Positions 7,397 through 17,282 of a stretch of 64,000 nt of DNA are shown here, piece by piece. The translations under genes were made by a program, and so were the position numbers. The notes beneath the pieces were generated by a model. That model did not search any database and had not been told where the DNA came from. It was given only the letters and a program-made list of their open reading frames with translations. Position 1 is the first letter of the stretch; each line of letters opens with the position of its first letter. Origin of the DNA: Phycobacter azelaicus (lineage in GTDB: Bacteria > Pseudomonadota > Alphaproteobacteria > Rhodobacterales > Rhodobacteraceae); contig NZ_WKFH01000003.1 of assembly GCF_014884385.1 (NCBI RefSeq), positions 3,132,001 to 3,196,000 of the forward strand, given 5' to 3'.

Positions 7397-8905
7397 ATGA
7401 TCTCTGAACATGATACCGGACCCTTTGAGGCCTGCCCGTCTCCATTCAACCTTGCTGCGCATGTGCTGCGCCATGCCAGCGAGCTGTCCGCCAAATCCGC
7501 GCTTGAGGTGCTTGGCGCCTCAACGAGCATGATTTGGACCTATGCGCAACTTGAGGCCGCTGTGCGGGGGACCGGTACAGGTCTTCTGGAAGCCGGTTTG
7601 AAACCCGGTGATATCGCGCTGATGCGTCTAGGAAATACTGTGGATTTCCCGATTGCCTATCTCGGGGCCATCGCAGTGGGAGTGATCCCGGTTCCCACCT
7701 CGGCGCAGTTGACCGAACCGGAAACCGCCAAAATCATGCAGGATCTGGATGTCGCCGCAGTGCTGCGCGATCCACAGGTCGTATGTGCCGACCATCCCAG
7801 GCAAGTCCTTCTATCGGACCTTGAAGCGATGCGCGCGTGTCCGCCTTGCGCCTATGACATGGGGGATCCGAACCGCCTCGCCTATGTCGTCTATACTTCG
7901 GGAACCAGCGGATCGGCCCGCGCTGTTGCCCATGCCCATCGCGCGATCTGGGCACGGCAGATGATGGTCGCCGACTGGTATGATCTGAGGCAGGATGACA
8001 GGCTGCTTCATGCGGGTGCGTTCAACTGGACCTTTACCCTGGGAACCGGGCTGATGGACCCTTGGGCGATTGGGGCAACGGCGCTCATCCCGGACCCCGA
8101 TACCCCAACCGATGCCCTGCCGGAGCTTCTGAACAGCAGTAGAGCCAGCATTTTTGCTGCTGCGCCAGGCGTTTATAGAAAGCTTCTCAGCCAAGAGAGC
8201 GCGTTTGGGCTGCCCAATCTCAGGCATGGTCTGTGCGCTGGCGAGAAACTGTCCCGCCACCTGTCCGAGCTGTGGAGGGCGCGCAGCGGTACGCCGCTTT
8301 ATGAGGCATACGGAATGTCGGAATGCTCGACATTCATATCTGCCTGCCCGGCTCACCCGGCTCGCGGGGATGCTCTGGGGCGGCCACAGTCCGGACGCCG
8401 CGTCGCCATCCTTGGCCCTGACGGCCCTGTCCCGCGCGGCGCTGAGGGCACCATCGCCATTCACCGTAGTGATCCTGGATTGATGCTCGGATATATCAAT
8501 GCTCCTGAGGAAACCGAGGCTCGTATGCAAGGCGACTGGTTCCTGACCGGGGACCAAGGTGCCATGGCTGAGGATGGGCAGATCACCTACCTGGGGCGCG
8601 CTGATGACATGATGAACGCCGGCGGCTTTCGTGTTTCTCCGATTGAGGTCGAAACAACCCTGTCGGCACACCCCGGCATAACTCAGGTCGGCGTCACAAC
8701 CGTCGAAGTCAAAGCTGACACACATATCATCGTGGCCTTTTACACCGGTCCTCACGATCTTGAGACCAAGGAGCTTGAGGCCTTTGCAGCAGAGCGGCTG
8801 GCGCGTTACAAGCAGCCACGTGCCTATGTGCGCATAGGGGCATTGCCGACGGGCGCAAACGGCAAATTGCTTCGGCGCGCCCTGCCCGCCCATTTCACCC
8901 GATAA
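7397..8905 (+). CDS. AMP-dependent acyl/aryl-CoA synthetase
   Basis: A 502-residue adenylate-forming ligase that activates a carboxylic acid with ATP and joins it to CoA. Motifs in order: the phosphate-binding loop YTSGTSGSARAVAHAH near residue 166, EAYGMSE near 304, FLTGDQGAMAEDGQITYLGR near 380 with hinge GRADDMMNAGG, and PTGANGKLLRRAL with the catalytic Lys near the C-terminus. The substrate is not evident; the sequence is compatible with benzoate-CoA ligase-like or short-chain enzymes. It is divergent from an XRE-cupin regulator and followed 15 bases later by a FrnE-like thiol protein. Confidence 0.85.
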   Translation: MISEHDTGPFEACPSPFNLAAHVLRHASELSAKSALEVLGASTSMIWTYAQLEAAVRGTGTGLLEAGLKPGDIALMRLGNTVDFPIAYLGAIAVGVIPVPTSAQLTEPETAKIMQDLDVAAVLRDPQVVCADHPRQVLLSDLEAMRACPPCAYDMGDPNRLAYVVYTSGTSGSARAVAHAHRAIWARQMMVADWYDLRQDDRLLHAGAFNWTFTLGTGLMDPWAIGATALIPDPDTPTDALPELLNSSRASIFAAAPGVYRKLLSQESAFGLPNLRHGLCAGEKLSRHLSELWRARSGTPLYEAYGMSECSTFISACPAHPARGDALGRPQSGRRVAILGPDGPVPRGAEGTIAIHRSDPGLMLGYINAPEETEARMQGDWFLTGDQGAMAEDGQITYLGRADDMMNAGGFRVSPIEVETTLSAHPGITQVGVTTVEVKADTHIIVAFYTGPHDLETKELEAFAAERLARYKQPRAYVRIGALPTGANGKLLRRALPAHFTR

Positions 8906-8920
8906 CCAAAGGATTGCCTT

Positions 8921-9589
8921 ATGACACAAGACACGATGGTCAAGCTGGACATTCTCTCGGACCCGATTTGCCCCTGGTGCTACATTGGCAAGGCCAATCT
9001 CGACAAGGCTCTGGCCGAGATCCCGGACCATCCTTTCGTGATCGAATGGCACCCCTTTCAACTCAACCCTGACATGCCGGATGAAGGCATGGACCGACGC
9101 GCCTATCTGGAGGCAAAGTTTGGCGGCAAGGACGGCGCGGTCCGAGCCTATGCCCCTGTCGTGGAGCACGCGGAGAAGGCCGGTTTATCCATTGATTTTG
9201 AAGCTATGCAGCGTACTCCTAACACGCTGGATGCGCATCGTCTGATCCACTGGGCCGGGATCGAAGGTAAACAGACCGAAGCTGTCGATGCACTCTTTTC
9301 CGCCTATTTCACCAAAGGTCAGGATATCGGGGATCCTGAAATCCTTGCTGACATTGCGGATGATATCGGGATGGAGCGTGATGTGGTTCTCAAGCTCCTT
9401 GAAGGTGAAAACGACCGGGAAGATATACGGACCCGCGATGCCCACTCTCGCAAGATGGGCGTCAACTCGGTTCCGACCTTCATTGTGGCAAATCAGCACG
9501 CGGTTCCAGGCGCTCAGCCGCCCGAGTTGTGGAAACAGGTCATCGCGGATATTCTTGAGCAAATCAAATCCGCTCCCGCGCCCGAATAG
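8921..9589 (+). CDS. DsbA family oxidoreductase (FrnE-like)
   Basis: A 222-residue cytoplasmic thioredoxin-fold protein. The active site CPWC is at residues 17-20 within LDILSDPICPWCYIG, and the cis-Pro loop is GVNSVPTFIVAN near residues 181-192. There is no signal peptide, which separates it from periplasmic DsbA. FrnE-like proteins act as disulfide isomerases or glutathione-dependent isomerases. It directly follows the acyl-CoA ligase and probably shares its transcript, so a role in the same catabolic route is possible but inferred only from position. Confidence 0.85.
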   Translation: MTQDTMVKLDILSDPICPWCYIGKANLDKALAEIPDHPFVIEWHPFQLNPDMPDEGMDRRAYLEAKFGGKDGAVRAYAPVVEHAEKAGLSIDFEAMQRTPNTLDAHRLIHWAGIEGKQTEAVDALFSAYFTKGQDIGDPEILADIADDIGMERDVVLKLLEGENDREDIRTRDAHSRKMGVNSVPTFIVANQHAVPGAQPPELWKQVIADILEQIKSAPAPE

Positions 9590-9601
9590 AACAGGCCCCC
9601 G

Positions 9602-9976
9602 ATGCCGTTTAAGCGTTCCAGTATTTTTGCGACCCTGATCGGCATCATTGCCCTCAGTACGGCGTATTTCCACTACTTTGAAAAATGGACCATCCTGGAC
9701 AGCCTTTTCTTTACCGTGGTTACTATTTCCACCGTTGGCTACGGCAATCTGGTGCCTGTGACGGCGGCCGGGAAGATCGGGACGATGGTTCTCATTTTCA
9801 GTGGGCTTGGCGTTTTTGCATTGGCGATGCGCGAGTTCGCGCTTTATCAGATCCAGAAACGCGAAGAACAAAGCGAATGGCTCGTGGCGCGGCTGGGACG
9901 CCACCACCACGAGGTACCGCCAGCAAACGAAGATGACTGCCCTGATCCGGCCCCTTTTGAGCCGGGAAAACGCTAG
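9602..9976 (+). CDS. Small potassium channel, two-helix type
   Basis: A 124-residue membrane protein with two transmembrane helices (about 9-26 and 60-80) flanking a pore loop. The selectivity filter TVGYG is at residues 44-48. The C-terminal tail is short, charged and lacks an RCK ligand-binding domain, so it is a minimal KcsA-like pore. It starts 12 bases after the FrnE-like gene. Confidence 0.85.
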   Translation: MPFKRSSIFATLIGIIALSTAYFHYFEKWTILDSLFFTVVTISTVGYGNLVPVTAAGKIGTMVLIFSGLGVFALAMREFALYQIQKREEQSEWLVARLGRHHHEVPPANEDDCPDPAPFEPGKR

Positions 9977-10122
9977 AGTCACAACCTCTCGCGCAGCCAC
10001 GCACAGCCCACTGTGCGGGCTCGGTTCTGGCCCTGCCCGGATATTCATGATAACGCCACCATGGCACCGCCCGGATTGGATCCGATTTCCGAATCCTTCT
10101 GAAGCGGTGCAAGAGGTCATTC

Positions 10123-11358
10123 ATGTCACAATCCCTTTCAAGCCCCACATCAAACCCGATGTCTAAGGGCGAATTTGTTGCCCTTATCGCGATGATGTTT
10201 GCAACGATCGCTTTTTCGATCGATGCCATGCTCCCGGCGCTGCCGGAAATTGGCCAGACGCTCAGTCCCGATCATGTGAATCGGGCGCAGCTCATCATTA
10301 CCTCCTTCGTTCTGGGCATGGGGGTCGGTACCTTTTTTACCGGTCCGCTGTCTGATGCGCTTGGCCGTCGCCCGGTCATCTTTGGCGGCATTGCGCTTTA
10401 TATTGTGTCCGCAGCCGCCGCTTGGGCTGCCGAGTCGCTGGAACTGGCCTTGCTGGCCCGTTTGACCATGGGGCTTGGGGCCGCTGGCCCCCGGGTGGTG
10501 GCCATGGCCGTGGTGCGAGACCTGTACTCGGGCCGCGAGATGGCGCGGGTTGTGTCGGTTGCAATGATGATCTTCACCCTTGTCCCCGCAATTGCACCGC
10601 TCCTTGGGGCCGGCATCATCGCCTTCTCCAGCTGGCGCGGGATCTTTGTCGCCTTTGCAGCCTTCGCCGTGATCATTGCACTTTGGATGGGGATACGGCT
10701 GCCGGAAACACTTGCGCAATCCGCTCGGCGCCCGATGCGCGTTTCCCTGATGGTGAATGCCCTGAAGGAGATGATCTCTCATCCAACGGTGCGCCTGTCT
10801 ATTCTGGCCCAGTGCCTGTGCCTCGGGATGCTTTTCACCATGATCACGATGGTGCAACCAGCCTATGATGTGGTCTTCGACCGGGCCGAGAGTTTCCCGT
10901 ACTGGTTCTTTGTTGTGGCACTGATTGCCGGGACAGGAAGCCTGTTGAACGCTGTTCTGGTTGTGCGCCTTGGCATGCGGCGCATGGTGACGTGGGCATT
11001 GGGCGCACAGATCATGCTGTCGGCTGCGATGCTGGTTCAGGAAAGCCTGCCGCTGGATAGTTCCACGGCCTTTGCCCTGTTTGTGGGCTGGCAGACCAGC
11101 GTGTTCTTCATGGCGGGTGTGACCCTCGGCAACCTCAACGCAATGGCGATGGAGCCAATGGGTCACATCGCAGGCATGGCGGCCTCGGTCATGGGGGCGA
11201 TTTCGACGGTTGCTGCCGCAGCCATTGCCGCACCGGTCGGGCTGCTTTTTGATGGCTCATTGCTGCCGTTGACCGCTGGGATCCTCGCCATGTCCAGTCT
11301 CGGCTTCCTTCTCATGCTTCATATGGCGCGTGTCGAAGCGCGATCACCGGTTCTTTAG
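10123..11358 (+). CDS. MFS multidrug transporter, Bcr/CflA type
   Basis: A 411-residue inner-membrane protein with twelve predicted helices. The loop after helix 2 holds GPLSDALGRRPVIFGG, the major facilitator signature, and the N-terminal AMMFATIAFSIDAMLPALPE is characteristic of the Bcr/CflA drug-resistance subfamily. Such pumps export drugs or small metabolites in exchange for protons. About 145 bases separate it from the channel gene, and a strong terminator follows. Confidence 0.87.
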   Translation: MSQSLSSPTSNPMSKGEFVALIAMMFATIAFSIDAMLPALPEIGQTLSPDHVNRAQLIITSFVLGMGVGTFFTGPLSDALGRRPVIFGGIALYIVSAAAAWAAESLELALLARLTMGLGAAGPRVVAMAVVRDLYSGREMARVVSVAMMIFTLVPAIAPLLGAGIIAFSSWRGIFVAFAAFAVIIALWMGIRLPETLAQSARRPMRVSLMVNALKEMISHPTVRLSILAQCLCLGMLFTMITMVQPAYDVVFDRAESFPYWFFVVALIAGTGSLLNAVLVVRLGMRRMVTWALGAQIMLSAAMLVQESLPLDSSTAFALFVGWQTSVFFMAGVTLGNLNAMAMEPMGHIAGMAASVMGAISTVAAAAIAAPVGLLFDGSLLPLTAGILAMSSLGFLLMLHMARVEARSPVL

Positions 11359-11362
11359 CGAC

Positions 11363-11391
11363 TTGAAGGCGCGGTACCGCTTCCCTAACCT
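11363..11391 (+). promoter_or_regulatory. Possible promoter that starts inside the terminator loop
   Basis: TTGAAG at 11363-11368 and TAACCT at 11386-11391 are 17 bases apart. Transcription from here would begin near 11398, inside the hairpin loop, so the transcript would lack the 5' arm and the ribosome binding site would stay free. The -10 match is only 3 of 6. Confidence 0.3.
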
Positions 11392-11416
11392 CTCCAACAA
11401 TTTGGAGAGGTTTTTT
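11387..11416 (+). terminator. Terminator overlapping the ribosome binding site of the TPR gene
   Basis: An 11-bp perfect stem (AACCTCTCCAA / TTGGAGAGGTT) with a four-base loop (CAAT) is followed by a T-run at 11411-11416. The next base but one begins the ATG of the TPR gene. The 3' arm of the hairpin contains GGAGAGG, the only plausible ribosome binding site for that gene. Confidence 0.85.
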
Positions 11417-11417
11417 C

Positions 11418-13088
11418 ATGGCGGATTCCTACTATGATCTGGGCGATTATGCCTGCCCCGTAACCACTCAGTCTGCTGCTGCGCAGCTTTGGTTCAATCG
11501 CGGATTGATCTGGACATATGGGTATAACCACCAGGAAGCCTGCGCCTGTTTCCGCCGTGCAATCGAGGCAGATCCAGGTTGTGCCATGGCGCACTGGGGC
11601 CTCGCCTATGCCTCTGGTCCGAATTACAACATGCCGTGGGAGTTACACGATCCCGCAACTCGGGCCGAGGCGCTGGCGATCGCATATGACGCCACGCAGA
11701 CCGCACTGGCGCGGATAGAGGGCTGTACACCAGCTGAACGCGTTCTGGTCGAGGCGCTGGCTGCCCGCTACCCTGAGCGCGCGCCCGTAGACGAAATGCA
11801 CCTTTGGGATCATGCCTTTGCCGATGTAATGCGGGCGGGATTCGCTGAGGTTTCTGATCATCTGGATCTGCGTTGTGTCTATGTTGAAAGCCTGCTGAAC
11901 CTCACGCCCTGGAAAATGTGGGATCTCAAAACCGGCGCGCCCGCAAAAGGCGCTGCCACGCTTGAAGCCCAGGAGGTTCTGGAGGCCGCCTTTGACACCG
12001 TGCCACATGCAATGCAGCATCCTGGCCTGTTACACTTATATGTGCACCTGATGGAGATGTCGCCAACGCCGGAAAAAGCTTTGAAGGCGGGGGATGTTTT
12101 GCGAACCTTGGTGCCCGATGCCGGGCATCTGGTTCACATGCCGACGCATATTGACGTCCTATGTGGTCAGTATCGCGACGTGGTCTATTGGAACGAAAAG
12201 GCGATCGAGGCAGATCTTAAATATTACACTCGCGAAGGTGCCCATAACATCTACACCGGCTACCGTATGCACGACTATCACTTCGCGATCTACGGCGCTC
12301 TTTTCCTTGGACAAATCGAACCGGCCTTGCGGGCCAACCAGGGCCTGTGGGACACGGTCCCCGAAGACATGCTGCGCATCGAAAGCCCTCCCATGGCGGA
12401 CTATTTCGAAAGCTACATGGCGATGCACCCTCATATCCTAATCCGCTTTGGCCGTTGGGATGAGGCCAAGGCGCTGGAGCTGCCAGAGGATCAGGATCTG
12501 TTCCTGACCCTGACTGCAACCACCCATTACGCGCGCGCCCTTGGCTATGCAGCCACCGGCGATGTCGCGCGCGCTGAGGAGGAAGAAAGGCTTTTTCTCG
12601 CGGCCAAGGATCGGGTGCCCGACACTCGCCTGATGCACAACAACCGTGTCGTTGACTTGCTTGAAATCGCAAAAGAGATGCTGCGGGGTGAAATTGAGTA
12701 TCGCAAGGGCAACTTTGATGTGGCTTACGCGCATCTGCGCCGCTCGGTCACGCTGGACGACAACCTTCCCTACGACGAACCTTGGGGCTGGATGCAGCCA
12801 ACCCGTCACGCGCTTGGGGCGCTGTTGTTCGAGCAGGGTCATATCGACGAGGCTGAGGCGGTCTACCGCGCCGATCTGGGGCTGGATTGCAGCCTGCCCC
12901 GCGCGTCAATTCATCCAGATAATGTGTGGAGCCTCAAGGGCTTGCACGACTGTCTGGCTACGCGCGGGGAGCAGGTGGAAATCCAGCACATCAAGCTGAA
13001 ACTGGATCTGGCGCAAGCACGGTCTGACGGTGTCATGGCCTCCTGCGGCTGCGCTCAGATAGCCATGAAACCGGAATGCTGCGGATAG
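11418..13088 (+). CDS. Tetratricopeptide repeat protein
   Basis: A 556-residue soluble protein made mostly of helical repeats. The N-terminal segment LWFNRGLIWTYGYNHQEACA is a canonical TPR pair, and further repeats are visible around residues 370-480. The histidine-rich central part (MQHPGLLHLYVHLMEMSPTP, HMPTHIDVL) is typical of a conserved bacterial TPR family without known function. There is no signal peptide. The start codon abuts a terminator hairpin. A cysteine-rich C-terminus (SCGCAQ...ECCG) is unusual and might bind metal. Confidence 0.8.
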   Translation: MADSYYDLGDYACPVTTQSAAAQLWFNRGLIWTYGYNHQEACACFRRAIEADPGCAMAHWGLAYASGPNYNMPWELHDPATRAEALAIAYDATQTALARIEGCTPAERVLVEALAARYPERAPVDEMHLWDHAFADVMRAGFAEVSDHLDLRCVYVESLLNLTPWKMWDLKTGAPAKGAATLEAQEVLEAAFDTVPHAMQHPGLLHLYVHLMEMSPTPEKALKAGDVLRTLVPDAGHLVHMPTHIDVLCGQYRDVVYWNEKAIEADLKYYTREGAHNIYTGYRMHDYHFAIYGALFLGQIEPALRANQGLWDTVPEDMLRIESPPMADYFESYMAMHPHILIRFGRWDEAKALELPEDQDLFLTLTATTHYARALGYAATGDVARAEEEERLFLAAKDRVPDTRLMHNNRVVDLLEIAKEMLRGEIEYRKGNFDVAYAHLRRSVTLDDNLPYDEPWGWMQPTRHALGALLFEQGHIDEAEAVYRADLGLDCSLPRASIHPDNVWSLKGLHDCLATRGEQVEIQHIKLKLDLAQARSDGVMASCGCAQIAMKPECCG

Positions 13089-13089
13089 A

Positions 13090-16000
13090 TCAGGCGCCGT
13101 CGGCCTTGGCCTTTTTCTTTTTGGCGACGAGTTTTTCGGCCAGATCTCGCGCGATGGCGAAGGCACCTTTGATCTTGTCGGAATCCTTCTTCCAGTCGCG
13201 CCGCACGACGATCTTGTTGTCCTTGACCTTTGCTAGCCCTTTCTGGTCTTGAATGAAGGCGACAAGGCCTTCGGGAGAGGCATATTTGTCGTTGTGGAAC
13301 TGGATTGTCGCCCCTTTGGGACCGCCATCGAGCTTGGCAATGCCAGCCCTTTTGCACATCGCCTTTATGCGAACAACCAGGAGCAAGGTATTGACCTCTT
13401 TTGGTAATTTGCCAAATCGGTCGATCAACTCAGCCGCAAACCCTTCCAGCTCCACCTTGGTGGTGAGTGACGATAGACGGCGATAGAGGCCGAGACGCAC
13501 ATCAAGATCGGGCACGTAATCTTCGGGGATCAGCACGGGAACACCCAGGTTGATCTGCGGCGCCCATTGATCCTCGGTCTCGGACAGCCCGTCGATCTCC
13601 CCGGATTTGATCTTCGCAATCGCCTCTTCAAGCATCGACTGGTACAGCTCATAACCTACATCGCGCATCTGGCCCGACTGTTCCTCGCCCAGAAGGTTAC
13701 CTGCGCCGCGAATGTCAAGATCCTGACTTGCAAGCGTAAATCCGGCACCAAGTGTGTCGAGTGACCCCAGAACTTTCAGCCGTTTTTCCGCGGTTGCGGT
13801 CAACCGCGCACGGGGCTTCGTGGTCAGATACGCATAGGCGCGGGTTTTGGAGCGGCCAACCCGGCCCCGGATCTGATAGAGCTGCGCCAGACCAAACATA
13901 TCGGCGCGATGCACCACCATGGTGTTGGCGGTGGGAATATCGAGGCCGGATTCAACGATGGTTGTCGCCAACAGAATGTCGTACTTGCCGTCATAGAAGG
14001 CATTCATCCGGTCATCCAGCTCTCCTGCCGCCATCTGCCCGTGGGCCACCACATAGGAGAGTTCGGGGAGTTGTTCCTTCAGGAACTCCTCAACCTCGGC
14101 CAGATCGGAAATGCGCGGGACCACGTAAAAGCTCTGCCCGCCGCGATAGTGTTCGCGCAGCAGTCCTTCGCGGATCGTGACTGCGTCGAACTCGCTCACG
14201 TAGGTGCGGATCGCAAGACGGTCCAACGGAGGCGTGCCGATGATGGACAGGTCGCGCACTCCGGTAAGGCTGAGTTGAAGAGTTCGCGGGATGGGCGTCG
14301 CCGTCAGCGTGAGGACGTGTATATCGCTGCGCAGTTGTTTCAGACGCTCCTTATGGCCAACGCCGAAATGCTGTTCCTCGTCGATGATCAGCAACCCGAG
14401 GTTCTGAAACTTGATCCCCTTGGCCAAAAGCGCATGGGTGCCGATCACGATATCAACGGTGCCCTTGGCCATGCCTTCGCGGGTCTTGGCGGCATCCTTC
14501 GTTGTAACAAATCGCGATAACTGTCTAACTTCCAACGGAAAACCTCGGAAGCGTTCTGCAAAGGAGGCTGCGTGTTGCCGGGCCAGCAGGGTTGTCGGGG
14601 CGATTACGGCCACCTGAACGCCAGACATGGCTGCAACAAAGGCTGCGCGCATCGCGACCTCTGTCTTTCCGAAGCCCACATCGCCGCAAACCAGGCGGTC
14701 CATCGGCCGACCAGAGGTCATGTCCTCCATCACGTCCTCGATGGCGCGCAGCTGATCGTCGGTTTCCTGATAGGGGAACCGGGCCGAGAATTCTTCCCAG
14801 GCGTGGGGCGGCGGATCCATGATCGGGGCCTTGCGCAGCGCACGTTCGGCGGCGATCCGGATCAACCGGTCCGCCATCTCGCGGATGCGCTCTTTCAGCT
14901 TGGCCTTCTTGGCTTGCCATGCACCGCCCCCAAGACGGTCAAGCAAGCCTTCATCATGACCATATTTGCTGAGCAGCTCGATGTTTTCGACCGGCAGGTA
15001 AAGCTTGGCCTCTTCAGCGTATTCCAAAAGCAAGCACTCATGCGCTGCGCCTGCCGCCGTGATTACCTCCAGCCCCTTGTAACGCCCGATCCCGTGATCC
15101 ACATGAACCACCAGATCCCCCGGTGTCAGTGATTGCGCCTCGGTCAAGAAGTTTTCTGCCTTGCGCCGTTTCTTGGGGGCACGGATCAGACGATCGCCCA
15201 GGACATCCTGTTCCGAGATAACCGTGAGCCCCGGCGCTTCGAAGCCGTGCTCCAACGCCCATACCGCAAGGTGTAGCCCGGACTTTCCGATCCGCGTGCC
15301 ATTGGCAACCGGGACCGCCTCCGCTAGCCCTTCATCCTCAATGAGGCCGCTCAGACGTTCCCGCGCACCTTCCGAATAGGAGGCGACCACCACCGGCCCC
15401 TCTTGCTGGCGCAATTTAATATGAGTGGCCAAGGACCCAAAAAGGCTGATGTTTTCCTGTTGCCGTTCAGGCGCGAAGTTGCGTCCGATCCGTCCGCCTG
15501 CATCAACCACACCCGGGCCGGAGGCCTGAGGTAAAGGATGGAACTGTATTGTTCGATGATCCGCTGTCGCGGCCTCCCAGGCCGTGTCCTCCAGATATAA
15601 CAGCTCTGGCGGGGTCGGCTTGTAGACCGTATCCATGCGCCCTTTTTGCGCCATGGCCAGTTTTCGCGTCTCATACTGGTCCGCAACGCTGTCCCACCGC
15701 GCGAGGCGCGCTGGTGTCACCTGGTCATCCAGCGTGATCGTTGCATCAGGCAGGTAATCGAACAGGGTTTCCAGCTCTTCATGGAAAAACGGTAGCCAGT
15801 GTTCGATACCCTGGTGTTTGCGGCCTGCGCTGACAGCCTCGTAAAGAGGGTCGTCGGTCCCTGCCGCACCAAATTCAATCCGGTAGTTCTGTCGGAACCG
15901 CGTAATCGCGGCCTCATCCAAAATGACCTCGGAAACAGGCGCCAGTTCAATACGGTCCAATTTTTCAGTGGTGCGCTGTGTGGCCGGGTGAAACCGACGG

Positions 16001-16551
16001 ACGCCATCCAGAACGTCACCAAAAAGGTCGAGCCGCACCGGGCCGGACTCACCCGGTGGGAAAATGTCAATGATACCCCCCCGGATCGCATAATCCCCAG
16101 GTTCCATCACCGTGGGACTTTGGGAAAATCCCATGCGAACCAGAAACTTGCGCAGGGCTTCTTCATCTATCCTGTGGTCCACACGCGCCGAGAACGCAGC
16201 CTCGCGCAGCGTCGCACGCGCAGGCACGCGCTGGCTTGCAGCATTGAGCGTCGTCAGCAATACAAACTCGCTTGGCATCTTCTGGACGAGAGCCGCCAAT
16301 GTCGCCATACGCGCGGCGGAAATATCGGCATTGGGCGAAACGCGGTCGTAGGGCAGACAGTCCCAGCCAGGAAACACAAAGACCGGCATGTCGGGCGCAA
16401 AAAAGGAAAGCGCGGCGCGCATGGCTTCCATCCGCTTGTCGTCACGTGCCACATGCAGCACCGGCCCGCCGGATGACCGTACCTCCTTCAGGATCAGACG
16501 GGCATCATACCCTTCGGGGGCGCCGCCCATGGTAACCGCACGTTGCGCCAT
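13090..16551 (-). CDS. mfd: Transcription-repair coupling factor Mfd
   Basis: A DNA translocase of 1153 residues that removes RNA polymerase stalled at lesions and recruits UvrA. The N-terminal UvrB-like part is followed by the RNA polymerase-interacting region near residue 475 ([19 protein letters not shown]), the helicase core with Walker [10 protein letters not shown] and the DEEQ box [18 protein letters not shown], the TRG motif region and a C-terminal TRCF domain. The ATG at 16551 is chosen because GAGGAAA lies upstream and the length then matches the family; a longer in-frame extension has no good ribosome binding site. Its stop codon faces the TPR gene one base away. Confidence 0.96.
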   Translation of the reverse strand: MAQRAVTMGGAPEGYDARLILKEVRSSGGPVLHVARDDKRMEAMRAALSFFAPDMPVFVFPGWDCLPYDRVSPNADISAARMATLAALVQKMPSEFVLLTTLNAASQRVPARATLREAAFSARVDHRIDEEALRKFLVRMGFSQSPTVMEPGDYAIRGGIIDIFPPGESGPVRLDLFGDVLDGVRRFHPATQRTTEKLDRIELAPVSEVILDEAAITRFRQNYRIEFGAAGTDDPLYEAVSAGRKHQGIEHWLPFFHEELETLFDYLPDATITLDDQVTPARLARWDSVADQYETRKLAMAQKGRMDTVYKPTPPELLYLEDTAWEAATADHRTIQFHPLPQASGPGVVDAGGRIGRNFAPERQQENISLFGSLATHIKLRQQEGPVVVASYSEGARERLSGLIEDEGLAEAVPVANGTRIGKSGLHLAVWALEHGFEAPGLTVISEQDVLGDRLIRAPKKRRKAENFLTEAQSLTPGDLVVHVDHGIGRYKGLEVITAAGAAHECLLLEYAEEAKLYLPVENIELLSKYGHDEGLLDRLGGGAWQAKKAKLKERIREMADRLIRIAAERALRKAPIMDPPPHAWEEFSARFPYQETDDQLRAIEDVMEDMTSGRPMDRLVCGDVGFGKTEVAMRAAFVAAMSGVQVAVIAPTTLLARQHAASFAERFRGFPLEVRQLSRFVTTKDAAKTREGMAKGTVDIVIGTHALLAKGIKFQNLGLLIIDEEQHFGVGHKERLKQLRSDIHVLTLTATPIPRTLQLSLTGVRDLSIIGTPPLDRLAIRTYVSEFDAVTIREGLLREHYRGGQSFYVVPRISDLAEVEEFLKEQLPELSYVVAHGQMAAGELDDRMNAFYDGKYDILLATTIVESGLDIPTANTMVVHRADMFGLAQLYQIRGRVGRSKTRAYAYLTTKPRARLTATAEKRLKVLGSLDTLGAGFTLASQDLDIRGAGNLLGEEQSGQMRDVGYELYQSMLEEAIAKIKSGEIDGLSETEDQWAPQINLGVPVLIPEDYVPDLDVRLGLYRRLSSLTTKVELEGFAAELIDRFGKLPKEVNTLLLVVRIKAMCKRAGIAKLDGGPKGATIQFHNDKYASPEGLVAFIQDQKGLAKVKDNKIVVRRDWKKDSDKIKGAFAIARDLAEKLVAKKKKAKADGA

Positions 16552-16592
16552 GCTGTGGTTTCCTCTTGCTGTTCGAATGAGCCCTTTGGGCG

Positions 16593-17117
16593 TTAGCCAA
16601 AAGCCCCAAGCCGAAGGTTCTGATACATGCCCCACATTGCCGTGAGGAAGATGAAGATCATCCCGATGGATTGTATTGCAAATCGGCAGGTGGCAAGGCG
16701 ACGATAAAGCGCTTCTTCGCGTGGCTCATGCAGATAAATGGATCTGGCTGTGAGGAGGTTTATCACGCCCACCAACGACATGGGGAAGAGCAGCAGAAAA
16801 ACCGCCTGCGCGAACTCCACATTTAGAAGGAAGCCCAGCGTGCCAAGAGAGGAAAGGATGAAGCAGACTATCCCAAGGATCCAGAGTCCCGCAACATCAG
16901 CGACATAAAGCAGTCTGTTGACGTTGATCCGGACAAGGTCATGCAGATCGAGAGCCGTTTGCCCACCAACCTTCCGCGCCCTGTGCACCATATCGAAGGG
17001 CACGCCGAGGATCCAGTGGCTCGCAGAGGACCACAGGACCGCCAAAGCGATCCAATACCACAGGTTTGAAAACGATCGCAGATCGATCATCTCCGATAGT
17101 GTCTGCAGCAGATCCAA
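16593..17117 (-). CDS. Four-helix membrane protein of unknown function
   Basis: A roughly 174-residue integral membrane protein with about four hydrophobic helices and the conserved-looking N-terminal stretch IDLRSFSNLWYWIALAVLW. Similar roseobacter proteins have been labelled as a SufBCD component, but nothing in this sequence or its neighbours supports an iron-sulfur role. I chose the TTG at 17117 because GAGGGCGA precedes it; a GTG 45 bases upstream is the alternative. It lies about 40 bases upstream of mfd on the same strand and is divergent from hemB. Confidence 0.65.
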   Translation of the reverse strand: MDLLQTLSEMIDLRSFSNLWYWIALAVLWSSASHWILGVPFDMVHRARKVGGQTALDLHDLVRINVNRLLYVADVAGLWILGIVCFILSSLGTLGFLLNVEFAQAVFLLLFPMSLVGVINLLTARSIYLHEPREEALYRRLATCRFAIQSIGMIFIFLTAMWGMYQNLRLGAFG

Positions 17118-17282
17118 ACCGTCGCCCTCTTTGGTGCCGTGCCCGTGGCGCCCTATATCCACTGACGCGCGGCGCAGTACAAGCCCCGCGATGCCTGCCC
17201 CTCAAGGCGCGGCGAATGTGCCACTTGCCACTCGACGCCGTTCCATGCGACCCAAGAGCCAGCAACAACACGAGAGACCCCG

